Shown here: piece by piece, positions 26,268 through 36,699 of the stretch
How the letters are laid out: each line of letters opens with the position of its first letter
Position numbering within the stretch: position 1 is the stretch's first letter
DNA from: Siphonodentalium dalli
Taxonomy: Eukaryota; Mollusca; Scaphopoda; Gadilida; Siphonodentaliidae
Direction: 5' to 3'
Assembly (NCBI GenBank): GCA_032622095.1
Contig: CP136063.1
Span: 279,303,426 to 279,367,425, forward strand
Length of the DNA: 64,000 nucleotides
The notes under the pieces: generated by a model
The model's input: only the letters and a program-made list of their open reading frames with translations
The model's database searches: none
Told to the model about the DNA's origin: nothing
Translations under genes and position numbers: made by a program

Positions 26268-26425
26268 TATAGGTTATTCTGTTACATGCATGTCAGGGTA
26301 TACATGGTGTCATTTTCCCGGCCTGGAATTTATATTCAACCGAGACGCCCCAGCCGCTAATTTCCAAGCAGGGAACATGACACCATGCACTCTGGGCCAT
26401 GGCAGGGTAAACAGAATAACGTGTT
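26268..26425. repeat. Short foldback element
   Basis: The left arm GGTTATTCTGTTAC, with GCATGGTGTCAT-like sequence further in, pairs with the right arm ATGACACCATGC and GTAAACAGAATAACG. The arms are about 55 bp around a 40-bp loop. Small MITE or foldback relic, noncoding. Confidence 0.55.
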
Positions 26426-26699
26426 TGAGATATTTCCGACAATGCATGGTGGGCCATTTGGGCCTTGAAATGTTTCTCAGCCTAATTAACTGTGATATTT
26501 TATAATTGAATAGTTACAAAAACATCTACAAAAATAACAATAAATTGTCTTACTCTTAGTATCATTACCGAAGATGAAGATAACTTGTATGAGAAATTTG
26601 TCTCCATTTGGATTTGGCAGCATCTGGAACCTGACGGAATCTCATGTCACGACAGCAGACAACAGTATACATGTTGAAGTCACGTACATTTGTAAACTA

Positions 26700-26865
26700 T
26701 ATGCAATAGTTCCACACAAAAACTATATAGTCTGGACCGGACGGACCCGTCCAACTCACACTGGACGGGTATACAAGGGGTGGTCCTGTCACCGGTCCGG
26801 TACAGCCGTGGACAGGTACCGGACCGCATTTTTTCGGTCCGGTCCGCACACTATTGTATAACCTT
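26700..26865. repeat. GGACCGG-rich inverted-repeat element
   Basis: The left side has CTATATAGTCTGGACCGGAC and the right side GGTCCGGTCCGCACACTATT. They are inverted relatives and also match the 22.3 kb repeat. The interior has GGACCCGTCC and GGACGGGTAT around a short loop. GC content is far above the surroundings. Confidence 0.45.
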
Positions 26866-28704
26866 TACCACCAGTCATTCCGATATACAAGGACACACAC
26901 AACACAAATAATCCACACGTTTGTAAAGACCGGAGAGCACTCACTAGTATACATGTATACACAACAATAATTGGTACTGTATTCAACACGTGTGTGTTTC
27001 TATCGTTCACTGGCATATGATCAACCAAGGAACATGGGTATCTTATAAAAATGACTCCACCCACACAGGTCATCTGGTCAATATAGTGGTTGATTATTGT
27101 TTGTTTGTTTTTGCATGCATGTCCTCTACATGTAAGCCCATCTGATTATGATAAATTACTAAGTTCTGGAATGTTCTCTATACCCATATGTTACTTTACA
27201 TAACCGTTCACAATGAAATATGTTCCATTATATTATTTGGAAAGTTATCAATTGCATTGCCAAGGTATTTCTCAACACCACATCAAACCAACGACCATAT
27301 TTCAAAGACGAAGACAGGTTGGTTCACGGAGTATTTTACTGAAATTGGTTATTATAGTTCGCGAAGATGGGGGAGCAATTCCCTTGATATTATAGATGGA
27401 GAATCCTGTCAATTTCATCATGTTCATTTCATCCACAAAATATCACCCCACTCAGTCGATTTCAACGAAACTTGACTAGTGACGTCATAGTGTAGTTTCA
27501 CCGTTCACAGTCACGTGGACCTGAATGTATCATGGATTGTCGGATACATGTATGTACCCTCTAGTTTTATAACAATTCCATATGTAAAATGCTTTGTTTC
27601 GTTTATATACAATCGTTTCGCACAGTGGTCACTGCAGTGTCGAAAACAGAAACCTTTTGACCCAAGTGTTGTGCATTAGTTTGTGGCACAAGGATTTGGG
27701 GTACATGTAGATACTGTTTGGCCGTAAGCTGCATCTCCCACTCGCAAAAAATAAAAGTAAAGCTTATTCTGTGGAAAATTGTAGGACTATAGTAGAAACG
27801 CCAGTCAATTTATTTTATTTTAAATAACCACATTTACAACTGACTAGTTTCAAGTGTTCTCCAAAACGATCCGCATCCGAAGGAGAGTGTCTGGAGATTT
27901 GCAGATAACGAGTCGAAACGTGATGTGACATGCGCTTAGTATGGCATATAGTCAGCAAACTGTAACTGATGATGGTCTTATCAAAACATTTTGGCATCTT
28001 TTTAACTCATTGGGAGTAATTTAAAATTTTTTAGAAATCTACCTTTGGCATTAAATAATCTTGTTTTTGTGGTGTACGTTCTAAAATTATTTTCAAAATT
28101 CTAATAAACCGCTCCAGGGTCCAGCTTCCACCTCAAAATTCATGTCATCAGAACGAGGAGCAATTTGTCTGCGAGAAATTGGGACATTGGTCATCATCAC
28201 ATTTAGCCTCGAATCTTCTTTAATATGCTTATAGCAGACAACCTCCCCTTTCTTTTGACACCCATACATTTGTGCACCACCTTCATTGTGTGGGGAAATT
28301 ATATTACGGATATATATATCTTTATTAACCTCCATTAATGGAGAGCATACATCAATACATTGTATGTGTTGTATAAACGAATTGGGGCGTTTTGTACACA
28401 TAAAGGTGAGCAAGGTCGTTTCGTATTTACAAACATGATATAGTATATATACAAACAATATTTGAGCATAGAAAATGGGGGCAAACAAGTAACAACACTG
28501 AGTTCCCATAAATCACAGCCGTATGGTCTATGTACCATATTAGAGTTTGAGCACATTTAAATAAGGAAAGTGTATGTCGCATGCGTATGGATGTAGATCC
28601 TATGTTCACTAAGTTGTGCTCCTTTTCATCCTCAAACATTGTAATGTCAACAAGGCTTGCTTTTCTGGCAGGCAGCAAGCACACGCAAGCAGTCGGTTAT
28701 AGTT
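26866..28704. other. No established gene; one copy of a dispersed 65-bp repeat
   Basis: The sequence CAACTGACTAGTTTCAAGTG with AAACGATCCGCAT following, at about 27837-27898, recurs at about 29862-29925. The two copies bracket the LINE fragments at 28.7-29.8 kb. A 138-codon minus-strand frame at 28509-28093 is unassigned and I do not call it a gene. Confidence 0.4.
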
Positions 28705-29090
28705 TTAACGGGCAATGTTTTGTAAAAGTTGGCATCCTTTGTACATAAATTTCGCGGCGAATGTGATAATATCTCCCCAAGCGTTGATGACAGCGAGTGG
28801 AGGAACAAAGGCTGTGCCGCCGAGTAGGAAGTCACATAGATGGTTTTGCGAGAGAGAATCGATAAACACAAAGCATTCTACTCCAAAGAAGTCAACGAAG
28901 ATTGACCAGAAATTGTATCTCAACTGATGCATGGCTGGCGCATTACATATAAATAATACATGTTCAATTTCGTTGTGATACGTAGATCTGCAGGCACCGC
29001 AATTCGAGTTGTTATTGAACATCGATCTATTCAACAGCCGTGCAAGATTTCTCAGTTCCTGGGAGTTTGTAAGCCATTATTTCTTTCACT
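28705..29090 (-). pseudogene. LINE C-terminal fragment (RVT-associated zinc-binding region)
   Basis: The minus-strand frame contains LLNRSMFNNNSNCGACR and EIEHVLFIC, the Cys-Cys...His...Cys pattern seen at the C-terminus of many non-LTR retrotransposon ORF2 proteins, followed by about 70 residues without a known motif. No reverse transcriptase is attached upstream. It abuts a plus-strand LINE tail, so two unrelated fragments lie back to back. Confidence 0.5.
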
Positions 29091-29184
29091 CTACTTATGT
29101 TGACAAACGGAAAGGCCGTAAGGTCCGTCAGCCAGTGCTCCATTCTGACTTGGTGTTGTCATTCCGGGGGGCTAGGTGTGATTT

Positions 29185-29838
29185 TCGTTGACCCGGGCAG
29201 ATGTGTTACCTGGTCAGGCACCCACTTCCGACAGAATCTGCACTCTATGTAATCTCGAAATCGGCGATGAATATCACATGGTACTGAAGAGTAGGGAACT
29301 TAGCGAATTAAGAATAACATATTTAAAACCCTACTTCTATCAGAGACCAAACACTTATAAATTAGCCGCTCTATTTAACTCCCGAAATCATAAGACAGTT
29401 AAAAACTTGTCAGTATTTATTAGGAAGGTCCTTGGGATTTTTAGGTCCCCCTGAGGCTTATTACCAGCAGCCTGTCGAACTTAAACAGTGTAGGTAAAGA
29501 ATATCGTCCACCCCATTTCTACATGTATACCTGTAATGACCATACAGTGATTACCAAAGTGATTGACCACCTGACCGGGGCGGGATGGTGGGTTGTTTTT
29601 CGGGATTTGGTCTGGGTGTGGCTTGTTGCCATTCATCGGAAAGCTCTCGCCGAGAGCTTTCCGATGGATGGTGGCGGGCCTTATTTCCGACTGGGTCCTG
29701 AGGGGCTGCCCATGGTTCTGCTGTGGTTGTGTGGTCGGTTTCTTTGGGCATTGCTGTATATATATACATTTATGTATACAACTCTTCTGTAATGTCTATA
29801 TTGACGATCTGAATAAACTTAATTGAATTGAATTGTAT
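29185..29838 (+). pseudogene. LINE 3' end with C-terminal zinc motif and TTGAA-type tail
   Basis: The frame 29188-29454 contains DRICTLCNLEIGDEYHMV and LKPYFYQRPNTYKLAALFN, a C-terminal pattern of molluscan-type LINEs. About 380 bp of 3' UTR follows, ending in AATAAACTTAATTGAATTGA, a short pentanucleotide tail as in CR1/jockey-like elements. Within the UTR a hairpin, CATCGGAAAGCTCTC GCC GAGAGCTTTCCGATG, lies at 29634-29666. Only the 3' end of the element is present. Confidence 0.65.
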
Positions 29839-29942
29839 TGGTTAACCGATAGAACATGTACAACTGACTAGTTTCAAGTGTTCTCCAAAACGATCCGCAT
29901 TAGAAGTAGAGTGTCTGGAAATTTTATTCAGGAGATCTGTTA

Positions 29943-30465
29943 CCTTACTCGTATTTAAATTCGCACAGTATTATTTTTTTTTATTAAATTCGCGCACCTA
30001 GCTGCGCGAATTCAAAACTGACAAAAATATTTTCGTATATCTTGGGAGTTGATGACAGTTTCGGTTCTTAGTAATTGCTGCATGGGGATAGAAAAATGTG
30101 TATATTAAACATCATCTCGGTGGATTTACATCGTGTAGACAATAAACTAGTGACAGAATACATCATAATTGTGTGGCGACCTGTAATATTATAGTATTTC
30201 TCATACAAACAGTTCAGCAATGTCTATGTTGCCATGCTTTGTCGCTTGGCATTGCGAGCAATGGTCTTGATAGCGGTTGACCGAATGTAATTATATGCAT
30301 ACATGTATAGACGTCGTTGTCTATCCAGCCGTTTATAATATATGTAAACTCAGCAACATAGCCTTCTTGTATTTCCTATGGACTGTGGTTTAGATTAAAC
30401 TTGAGAGTCGTACTATTTTTCGCTCAGTTTTAAATAATACTGCGCGAATTTAAATACGAGTAAGG
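29943..30465. mobile_element. MITE with 35-bp TIRs and TA flanks
   Basis: The left end CCTTACTCGTATTTAAATTC and the right end GAATTTAAATACGAGTAAGG are inverted copies, extending inward through GCRCAGTATTATTT. Both sides are flanked by TA (29941-29942 and 30466-30467), as in Tc1/mariner-type insertions. A CGCGCACCTAGCTGCGCG palindrome lies just inside the left TIR. No coding capacity. Confidence 0.7.
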
Positions 30466-30876
30466 TACAAATTATTGCCAATCCAAAATACACTACAACA
30501 TAAATAGTGTGCCCGTACAACAGTACTTAGAACACTGAGGCTGGAAGATATGTTCGGAGATATACACCGCTATATAATAGATTATTGAGCTAAATATATT
30601 ACTGCTTTTGATAAATTCGAGATTAAAATTGCTCTTAATTGGAATATATCTTACTATTGTGTGTTAGACTGTTCATTGTTTGTCGGAAATATCTATAAAA
30701 AAAATGAAAAATACTAGAAATGAGAATTATTTTGGAATCACATAGACGGTGACTTGAGAAGACCGTCGAACGAACGCTCTCTGTTCGCGTTGCTCTGTCA
30801 TGCAAGTGTTTTTCCTTGTAGGTCCTGCATGTGGAGGCTTGATCGACTATGTCGGGAAAAGATCACATGACCGGAT
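30466..30876 (+). promoter_or_regulatory. 5' flank and leader of the adenylyl-cyclase-like gene, with upstream ORFs
   Basis: A possible 3' splice site, TTTTTCCTTGTAG, ends at 30821, so the coding exon may begin at 30822 after a noncoding first exon. In the leader, ATG at 30829 opens a 13-codon frame that stops at TGA 30868-30870, in frame with the main start. ATG at 30849 opens an overlapping frame in another phase, with a second in-frame ATG at 30867, that runs about 39 codons to past 30960. No TATA box or other promoter element is evident. Confidence 0.45.
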
Positions 30877-31494
30877 ATGTCAAACAAAGTGTCGCCAGAC
30901 GTCAAGAATGGCTTAAAGCCAAAAATATTCGGCAAAGACGATTTGCCGACAAAAGGAGACCAAAATGAAGAACAAGAATTACCAGAAAGCAACACAAAAA
31001 TCACAGACTCTGAACGCGTGATTGAAGTGGCTCTCATAAAACATTATTGGTACAAATATATGAAATGTTATAATGTGATGATATTTTTAGTGTGTGTCTA
31101 CAACACTGTGTTCTCCGCTCTTGAGTGGCATGAATTTTCAATTTTTAGTGTTCCGATATTCGCTGTGATAATGGCGGCGTCCATCTGTCTCCACGTGTTA
31201 TTGTATCTCACATCCAAAACCTTGGAGAAATGGCATCGGAGTCTGTCGGTTGCTATGTGGTTTGTCATGTTGACAACGACTGTGATTGGGATGATGCTGT
31301 TCCCTGTGAATTCTGCATCGCCCCATAATGGGTTGGAGTTTATTATAGTTCAGATATACGCTTCGTACGTGATGCTGAGCACAAGCGCATCACTGGCCAC
31401 AGCTCTGTCGTTTGTCGCCGGCGTTGTCCATACGGGCATTGTGTATTTTCAGTGGGAGAGTTCAGATTACAAGCGACACCATATATCTTATCAG
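30877..31494 (+). CDS. Adenylyl-cyclase-like membrane protein, first coding exon (N-terminus, TM1-TM5)
   Basis: 206 codons end in phase 0 at a GTTAGT donor. The start at 30877 is fixed by an in-frame TGA six bases upstream of the ATG. Residues 1-60 are a charged cytosolic N-terminus with SERVIEVALIKHYW near its end. Hydrophobic helices follow at about residues 66-83, 90-111, 122-142, 153-170 and 171-192. The exon ends HHISYQ, and the next exon (60402) supplies a sixth helix and the linker helix. This six-helix block followed by a helical linker is the M1 architecture of class III membrane adenylyl cyclases, which convert ATP to cAMP under G-protein control. The enzyme type cannot be assigned because the C1/C2 catalytic domains lie beyond the window. 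No frameshift or stop is seen, so the exon looks intact. Alternative: another six-TM protein, less likely given the linker match. Confidence 0.75.
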
Positions 31495-32352
31495 GTTAGT
31501 ATATGCTGTCTTGTTACTAACGCGTGATGATGATTGGTCAAAATCCACAGCCATAACTGTGGAATTTCGATTCTAGATAAAGCAGGTGGGGGGGTCAGTT
31601 TTGGGGACCCACCACCCCGGGAGCATAAGTTTTTTCCACCCAGGTCTGGGACACCCATCCGGGAATATAAGTTTTTTTTCCACCCAGGTCTGGGACACCC
31701 ACCCCCAAAATTGATGAAAATCTTGTAAATTCTACTAAATAATGTGTTGTTGGCAGGGTAATGGTCTCTCATTGTGTCTGCACCGGAACTGAGGGAAGGC
31801 TGATCAAGTACACCCACAAAAAATAAACAAACAAAGCACATGGCTGAAAAATATGCCAACAAATCCAGTGACAACACCTTTATAAAGCCTAAATATTTAT
31901 GGTTATAAAGGTAATATACCGACTTTAACAGGATAGTTGTGTCCCTTATTAGCAATAGGTTAAAATATGTGCATGTGTAAAGTAAAAACACCATAAATTT
32001 GATTAAATAAACACAGTTCCAGTCTTCTCCATGTGGGAAATCACTGATGAGCAGTGGGGAGCTCCCCTTAAAATCATTCTAGGCGAGTGGCGAGTAGCTC
32101 TCCTACAAAATGTCGAGGCGAGTAGTATCCCAGCAGGAGATGCCGAAGGCCTGAGGGGGAGAGTACGGGAGGGGGTCAGGGGGCCTCCCCCGGAAAATTA
32201 GAAAAATTAGATGCTCTGAGATTGAATCTGGAACATTTTAATGCTCCAATCACTGTTCAAATAAAGATTTTGTGTCAATAAGTGACAAAAATGCAATGCC
32301 ACATTGCTAATAGTACACAAGCAAGCAAGTTGGTATATTTGAAATAAAGTTA

Positions 32353-33880
32353 TCTATTATATATTTTTGGAAGATCTGTCTGTGTGTCTGTGTGTTCGCG
32401 ATGGACTCGAAAACGGCCGAACCGATTTCGATAAAACTTGGTATGTGGGGGTATTTTCGGCCGAGAACTGGCATGGGCCTATTAATTTGTCCGTGCGACG
32501 TGACCTTGACCTTGAAATCGGGTAATTTCAAGGTCAAACGCCCGAATATCACGGGATTTCGATGAAACTTGGTATGTGGGGGTACTTTCTTATGGCGAGT
32601 CTCTTAAGCATATTCATTTGCCCGTGCGACGTGACCTTGACCTTGAAATCGGGTAACTTCAAGGTCAAATCGCCAATTTTGATGAGATTTCGACGAAATT
32701 TTATACGTGGGGTTACTTTTGTCCACTGATTGTTTTGGACGGTTCCAATCGTGACCCCGACCAGACCTCGACCTTCAAAATGATCAATTCAAGGTCAAAT
32801 CGGGTAAAACCGGATGGATTTCGACGGGCACGTTTGTCGGGTACTTTTGTCCGGACAGTGTTTTTGGACTGTTCAAATCGTGACCCCAATTGACCTTGAC
32901 CTTCAAAATGGCCAATTCAAGGTCAAAGCCCGGACGAAGTCGGGTCACCTTCTAGTCTATTATATATTTTGGAAGATCTGTCTGTCTGTGTGTTCGCGAT
33001 GGACTCGAAAACGGCCGAACCGATTTCGATGAAACTTGGTATGTGGGGGTATTTTCGGCCGAGAACTGGCATAGGCCTATTAATTTGACCGTGTGACGTG
33101 ACCTTGACCTTGAAATCGGGTAATTTCAAGGTCAAACGCCCGAATATCTCGGGATTTAGATGAAACTTGGTATGTGGGGATACTTTCGGCCGAGGGGTGA
33201 CATGATCCTATTAATTTGCCCGTGCGACGTGACCTTGACCTTGAAATCGGGTCATTTCAAGGTCAAACGCCCGAATATTACGGGATTTCGATGAAACTTG
33301 GTATGTGGGGGTACATTCGTACGGGGAGTCTCATAAGCATATTCATTTGCCCGTGCGACGTGACCTTGACCTTGAAATCGGGTCAATTCAAGATCAAATC
33401 GCCAATTTTGATGGGATTTCGACGAAATTTGATACATGGGGTTACTTTTGTCCACTGAGTGTTTTGGACGGGTCATATCGTGAACCCGACCCCACCTTGA
33501 CCTTCAAAATGATCAATTCGGGGTCAAATCGGGTAAAACCGGATGGATTTCGACGGGCACGTTTGTCGGGTACCTTTGTCCGGGTAGTGTTTTGGACTGG
33601 TCAAATCGTTACCCCACTTGACATTGACCTTCAAAATGGACAATTCAAGGTCAAAGCCCGGACGAAGTCGGGTCACCTTCTAGTCTATTATATATTTTGG
33701 AAGATCTGTGTGTTTGTGTGTGTGAGTGTGTGTGTGTGTGTGTTCGCGATGGACTCGAACACGGCTGGACCGATTTCGACCAAACTTGGTATGGACACGT
33801 ATTTCGACCCGGGAACGAACATGGGCCCGTCCATTTGTTCGTGCGGCGTTACATTGACCTTCAAACCGGTCAAATCTGTT
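32353..33880 (+). mobile_element. Tandem head-to-tail array of Helitron-like elements (2 full units and a partial)
   Basis: Unit 1 is 32353-32955, unit 2 is 32956-33683, and unit 3 starts at 33684 and fades by about 33880. Each begins TCTATTATATATTTT and GGAAGATCTGTCTGTG-like sequence. Each full unit ends with CCCGGACGAAGTCGGG, TCACCTT and CTAG, i.e. GC hairpin plus CTRR. Unit 1 is preceded by A. The junctions are CTAG|TC without any intervening base. Units consist of 100-200 bp subrepeats with GATGAAACTTGGTATGTGGG and CGTGACCTTGACCTTGAAAT. No Rep/helicase ORF. Confidence 0.8.
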
Positions 33881-36699
33881 TTTACGCTGTGTTACGGGAC
33901 TTTCATTTGAGTTCGGTGCTTACAAATCGATTCGAAACAGCGCGAATAATAAAATGCCAGTCATAATAATGACACTGTGAGAATCTTTCGTGTTTCCTCT
34001 TTCCAACGATATATAATGCGTATGTATCCGTTTTAGTTATCTGCCTCAATTATCAAGAAGAACTGGTACTATCTTCCATCAGGATAAAAACAATGCGTAA
34101 CTTCTATCATAGACTAAAAATAGGATAGACGTCGCACTCATGGTTATCAAACTGTAACGCTATTGGACGTCGCCATTGCGTTGGCCCTCAAGCGTTAAGG
34201 TAGTTCAGAAAACTAGGGGGAGATAATTTTACGTTATATTTACATCGAGTTCGCGTAGGTTGTCGAGAGATATCCGTAATAAATGTACTTTATACTAACT
34301 TTGTAACAGTATGCATTTTAGATGACATTAACCGAATGCCTAAGAATGCGATTTTGTTCAAGATAGGTTTTCCTGAAATAGAAAGTGCTCGCAATTCGAT
34401 GTTGTTTACGCCGGCATATTGAAAAACTAACAAACTGTCTTGTGATATCTTGTGAATTTTGCGTTGATGTTTATTTACTCCGATTTCTTACGTGTAGTGT
34501 GGATTTCGTTCTGTAATTTTCTCGACCAGCTAGTGCAAGTATTGGAGGGATCTGATTTCTTACGTGTAGTGGGGATTTAGTTTTGTAATTTTCCTCGACC
34601 AGCTGGTGCAAATATTGGAGGGATATTGCTTCACAGAATGCAGAGTGATTTTTCTTATAAACGTACACATATACGTTGCTGCTAATCAATAGATATATAT
34701 ATGTCGGGTCCGGGAACTTTTTAACTTTTATATATATTATATATTACAATTTCATCCTGGAAACAGACATGCCAGACATATCATGTCTATTTATATAAAC
34801 TAATAATCATTTAGTAGTTATTTGAGTTCCATGATCCATTTGTATATATATATTTGGGTCACAGTAGGGGGGTTTCATCTAATAAGTTCAACAAACAGAC
34901 CTGTGTTTGTGGTCTTAACCTACACATGAATGTAAAGGGTATCTCTGTCCACTATGATATTAAAATACAAATAAACGAAGAATAGTTAATTGTATAGGCT
35001 ATTTTGAAACTGAGCGATATAATCCATGCATGTAGTAATAAAATAGTTAATGATTATGGTACAATTTGTAAAATATACTAGTAGGATAACATACTTATAG
35101 TCCATTTACATTAGAGAATTACAGTTACTGAAGCTGAATGGGACCTTGAAATGCTATTGCGAGCTAGAGGATACTTTTTCGGACTGGATGGGACAGTCCC
35201 GGGGACACACAATGTGCATATGAACATGGGGGTTGCCTTAGTGTGGATAAGTACAATGTGATAGAGAGACAATGTTTGTAATTTAATTAATTTAATGTTG
35301 AACTTATAAATATTAATCATTTGTGGCTCTTTCCTTGATAGTCAATGAGACATCAGCTAGTTTTTTATCCAGGATTTTCGCACAAGTATAGTTCAATTCC
35401 TTCTTTATCTTGAACACATCATTGCATTGTGCATCTCATTCTGTCTCTCTGGATTATTTTCGGCTCACGCATGTTGCACACGTAACTTTCTGACCCACCC
35501 ATGTTATGAAGGCGTTGCCATTATCTGCCCACTTCCTGAAATGATATAGAATTTGAAGCATTTAATTTTAATTTATAAATAATTTACAGGTTACTGGTAT
35601 AAAATATTTTATATTGGGATATTTCCCATGCAGTAAGGTACCACACCACTCACCAGTGCCTACATTGGCAACCCATGTAATATTCAATTGTTCACACCTC
35701 TTTGTGATAGCAGTAATAAATTATCTTACAAAAATAATACTAGTGCTATAATATAATAATAAATAAGGCTAATGATATTATATTTCAACACAGCTTACCA
35801 GTGTGTGTATAAATTATAATTAATGCCCACTCAAGTCTCAATGTCATTTATTAACATTATGCATTATGCATGTGATTATATCATCTATTAATGATCAAAA
35901 TACTACATGAAAAATATGCTATCAACAAATGTTATCTATTACATAAAGGGGGCATGAAACAATTCAAACTATGAATAGTATGATCACTACAATTAGAATC
36001 TAGGAGTAGGACATCTAAACTGCCCAATTTGTGAATTGTTTTGACTATTCATTTCTAAATTATTTATTTATTACTGTAGACAGTGACAGTGAGTACACCT
36101 GATCACACCTGCAGTGGCATGGAAATTCTTGACATCTGACAGCTGTCATTGAAATATTTCTTCCATAAAACAAGTTTGGATCGGTACCCCATATACATAA
36201 TATTCAAATTACCAATGCAACCAGGATTGGTCAGATCTATTAAATTAATTTAATTTTGAAAGTCCTTATAACATAACTTCATCCAGGTGAAAATTACAAA
36301 AAATAGAATGCAGAATGTCGTGTTGTTTACTACAAAAATTGCATCAAACGGCATAAAAACTCACCTTTCTTACGCCCCAACGGACACCCTTTGAAACGTG
36401 AGATTCTGATAATTCATGACAGTTGGTGCATAATTTATTCAGCTGCAATAGACGCCAGATTTTCCTCTTTTTATTGCGATGAGAAAGCACTGTTTTGATT
36501 AGAAGAATCAGAGTTGAACTACCTTTAGCAATGGCGGACATAATCTGAGTGCGTTACCGATTGGCAAATCAAATGACGCTGAGTGACGTATCTATCCTTC
36601 CTTCATCTATGCTTCTATGACGTCGTTAGAGGTCATAACGTTAGATCACGTTAACGCTTAACCGGCCGATGCATTTGACTGTTTCAGACGTCTTGGCGA
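33881..36699. other. Intronic sequence without recognised gene
   Basis: AT-rich. A roughly 74-bp unit starting GATTTCTTACGTGTAGTG is present twice in tandem at about 34479-34626 with several differences. TGTCTATTTATATAAAC-type AT runs follow. No RNA gene, exon or clear transposon boundary was recognised. Confidence 0.45.

Noticed and set aside
28093-28509. 138-codon minus-strand ORF near the LINE fragments
   Set aside because: No motif shared with LINE ORFs or other families; could be chance, so it is not called a gene.
32307-33966. Several ORFs with phrases such as LPDFKVKVTSHGQ
   Set aside because: They are translations of Helitron subrepeats and recur at 11.1 kb on the opposite strand.
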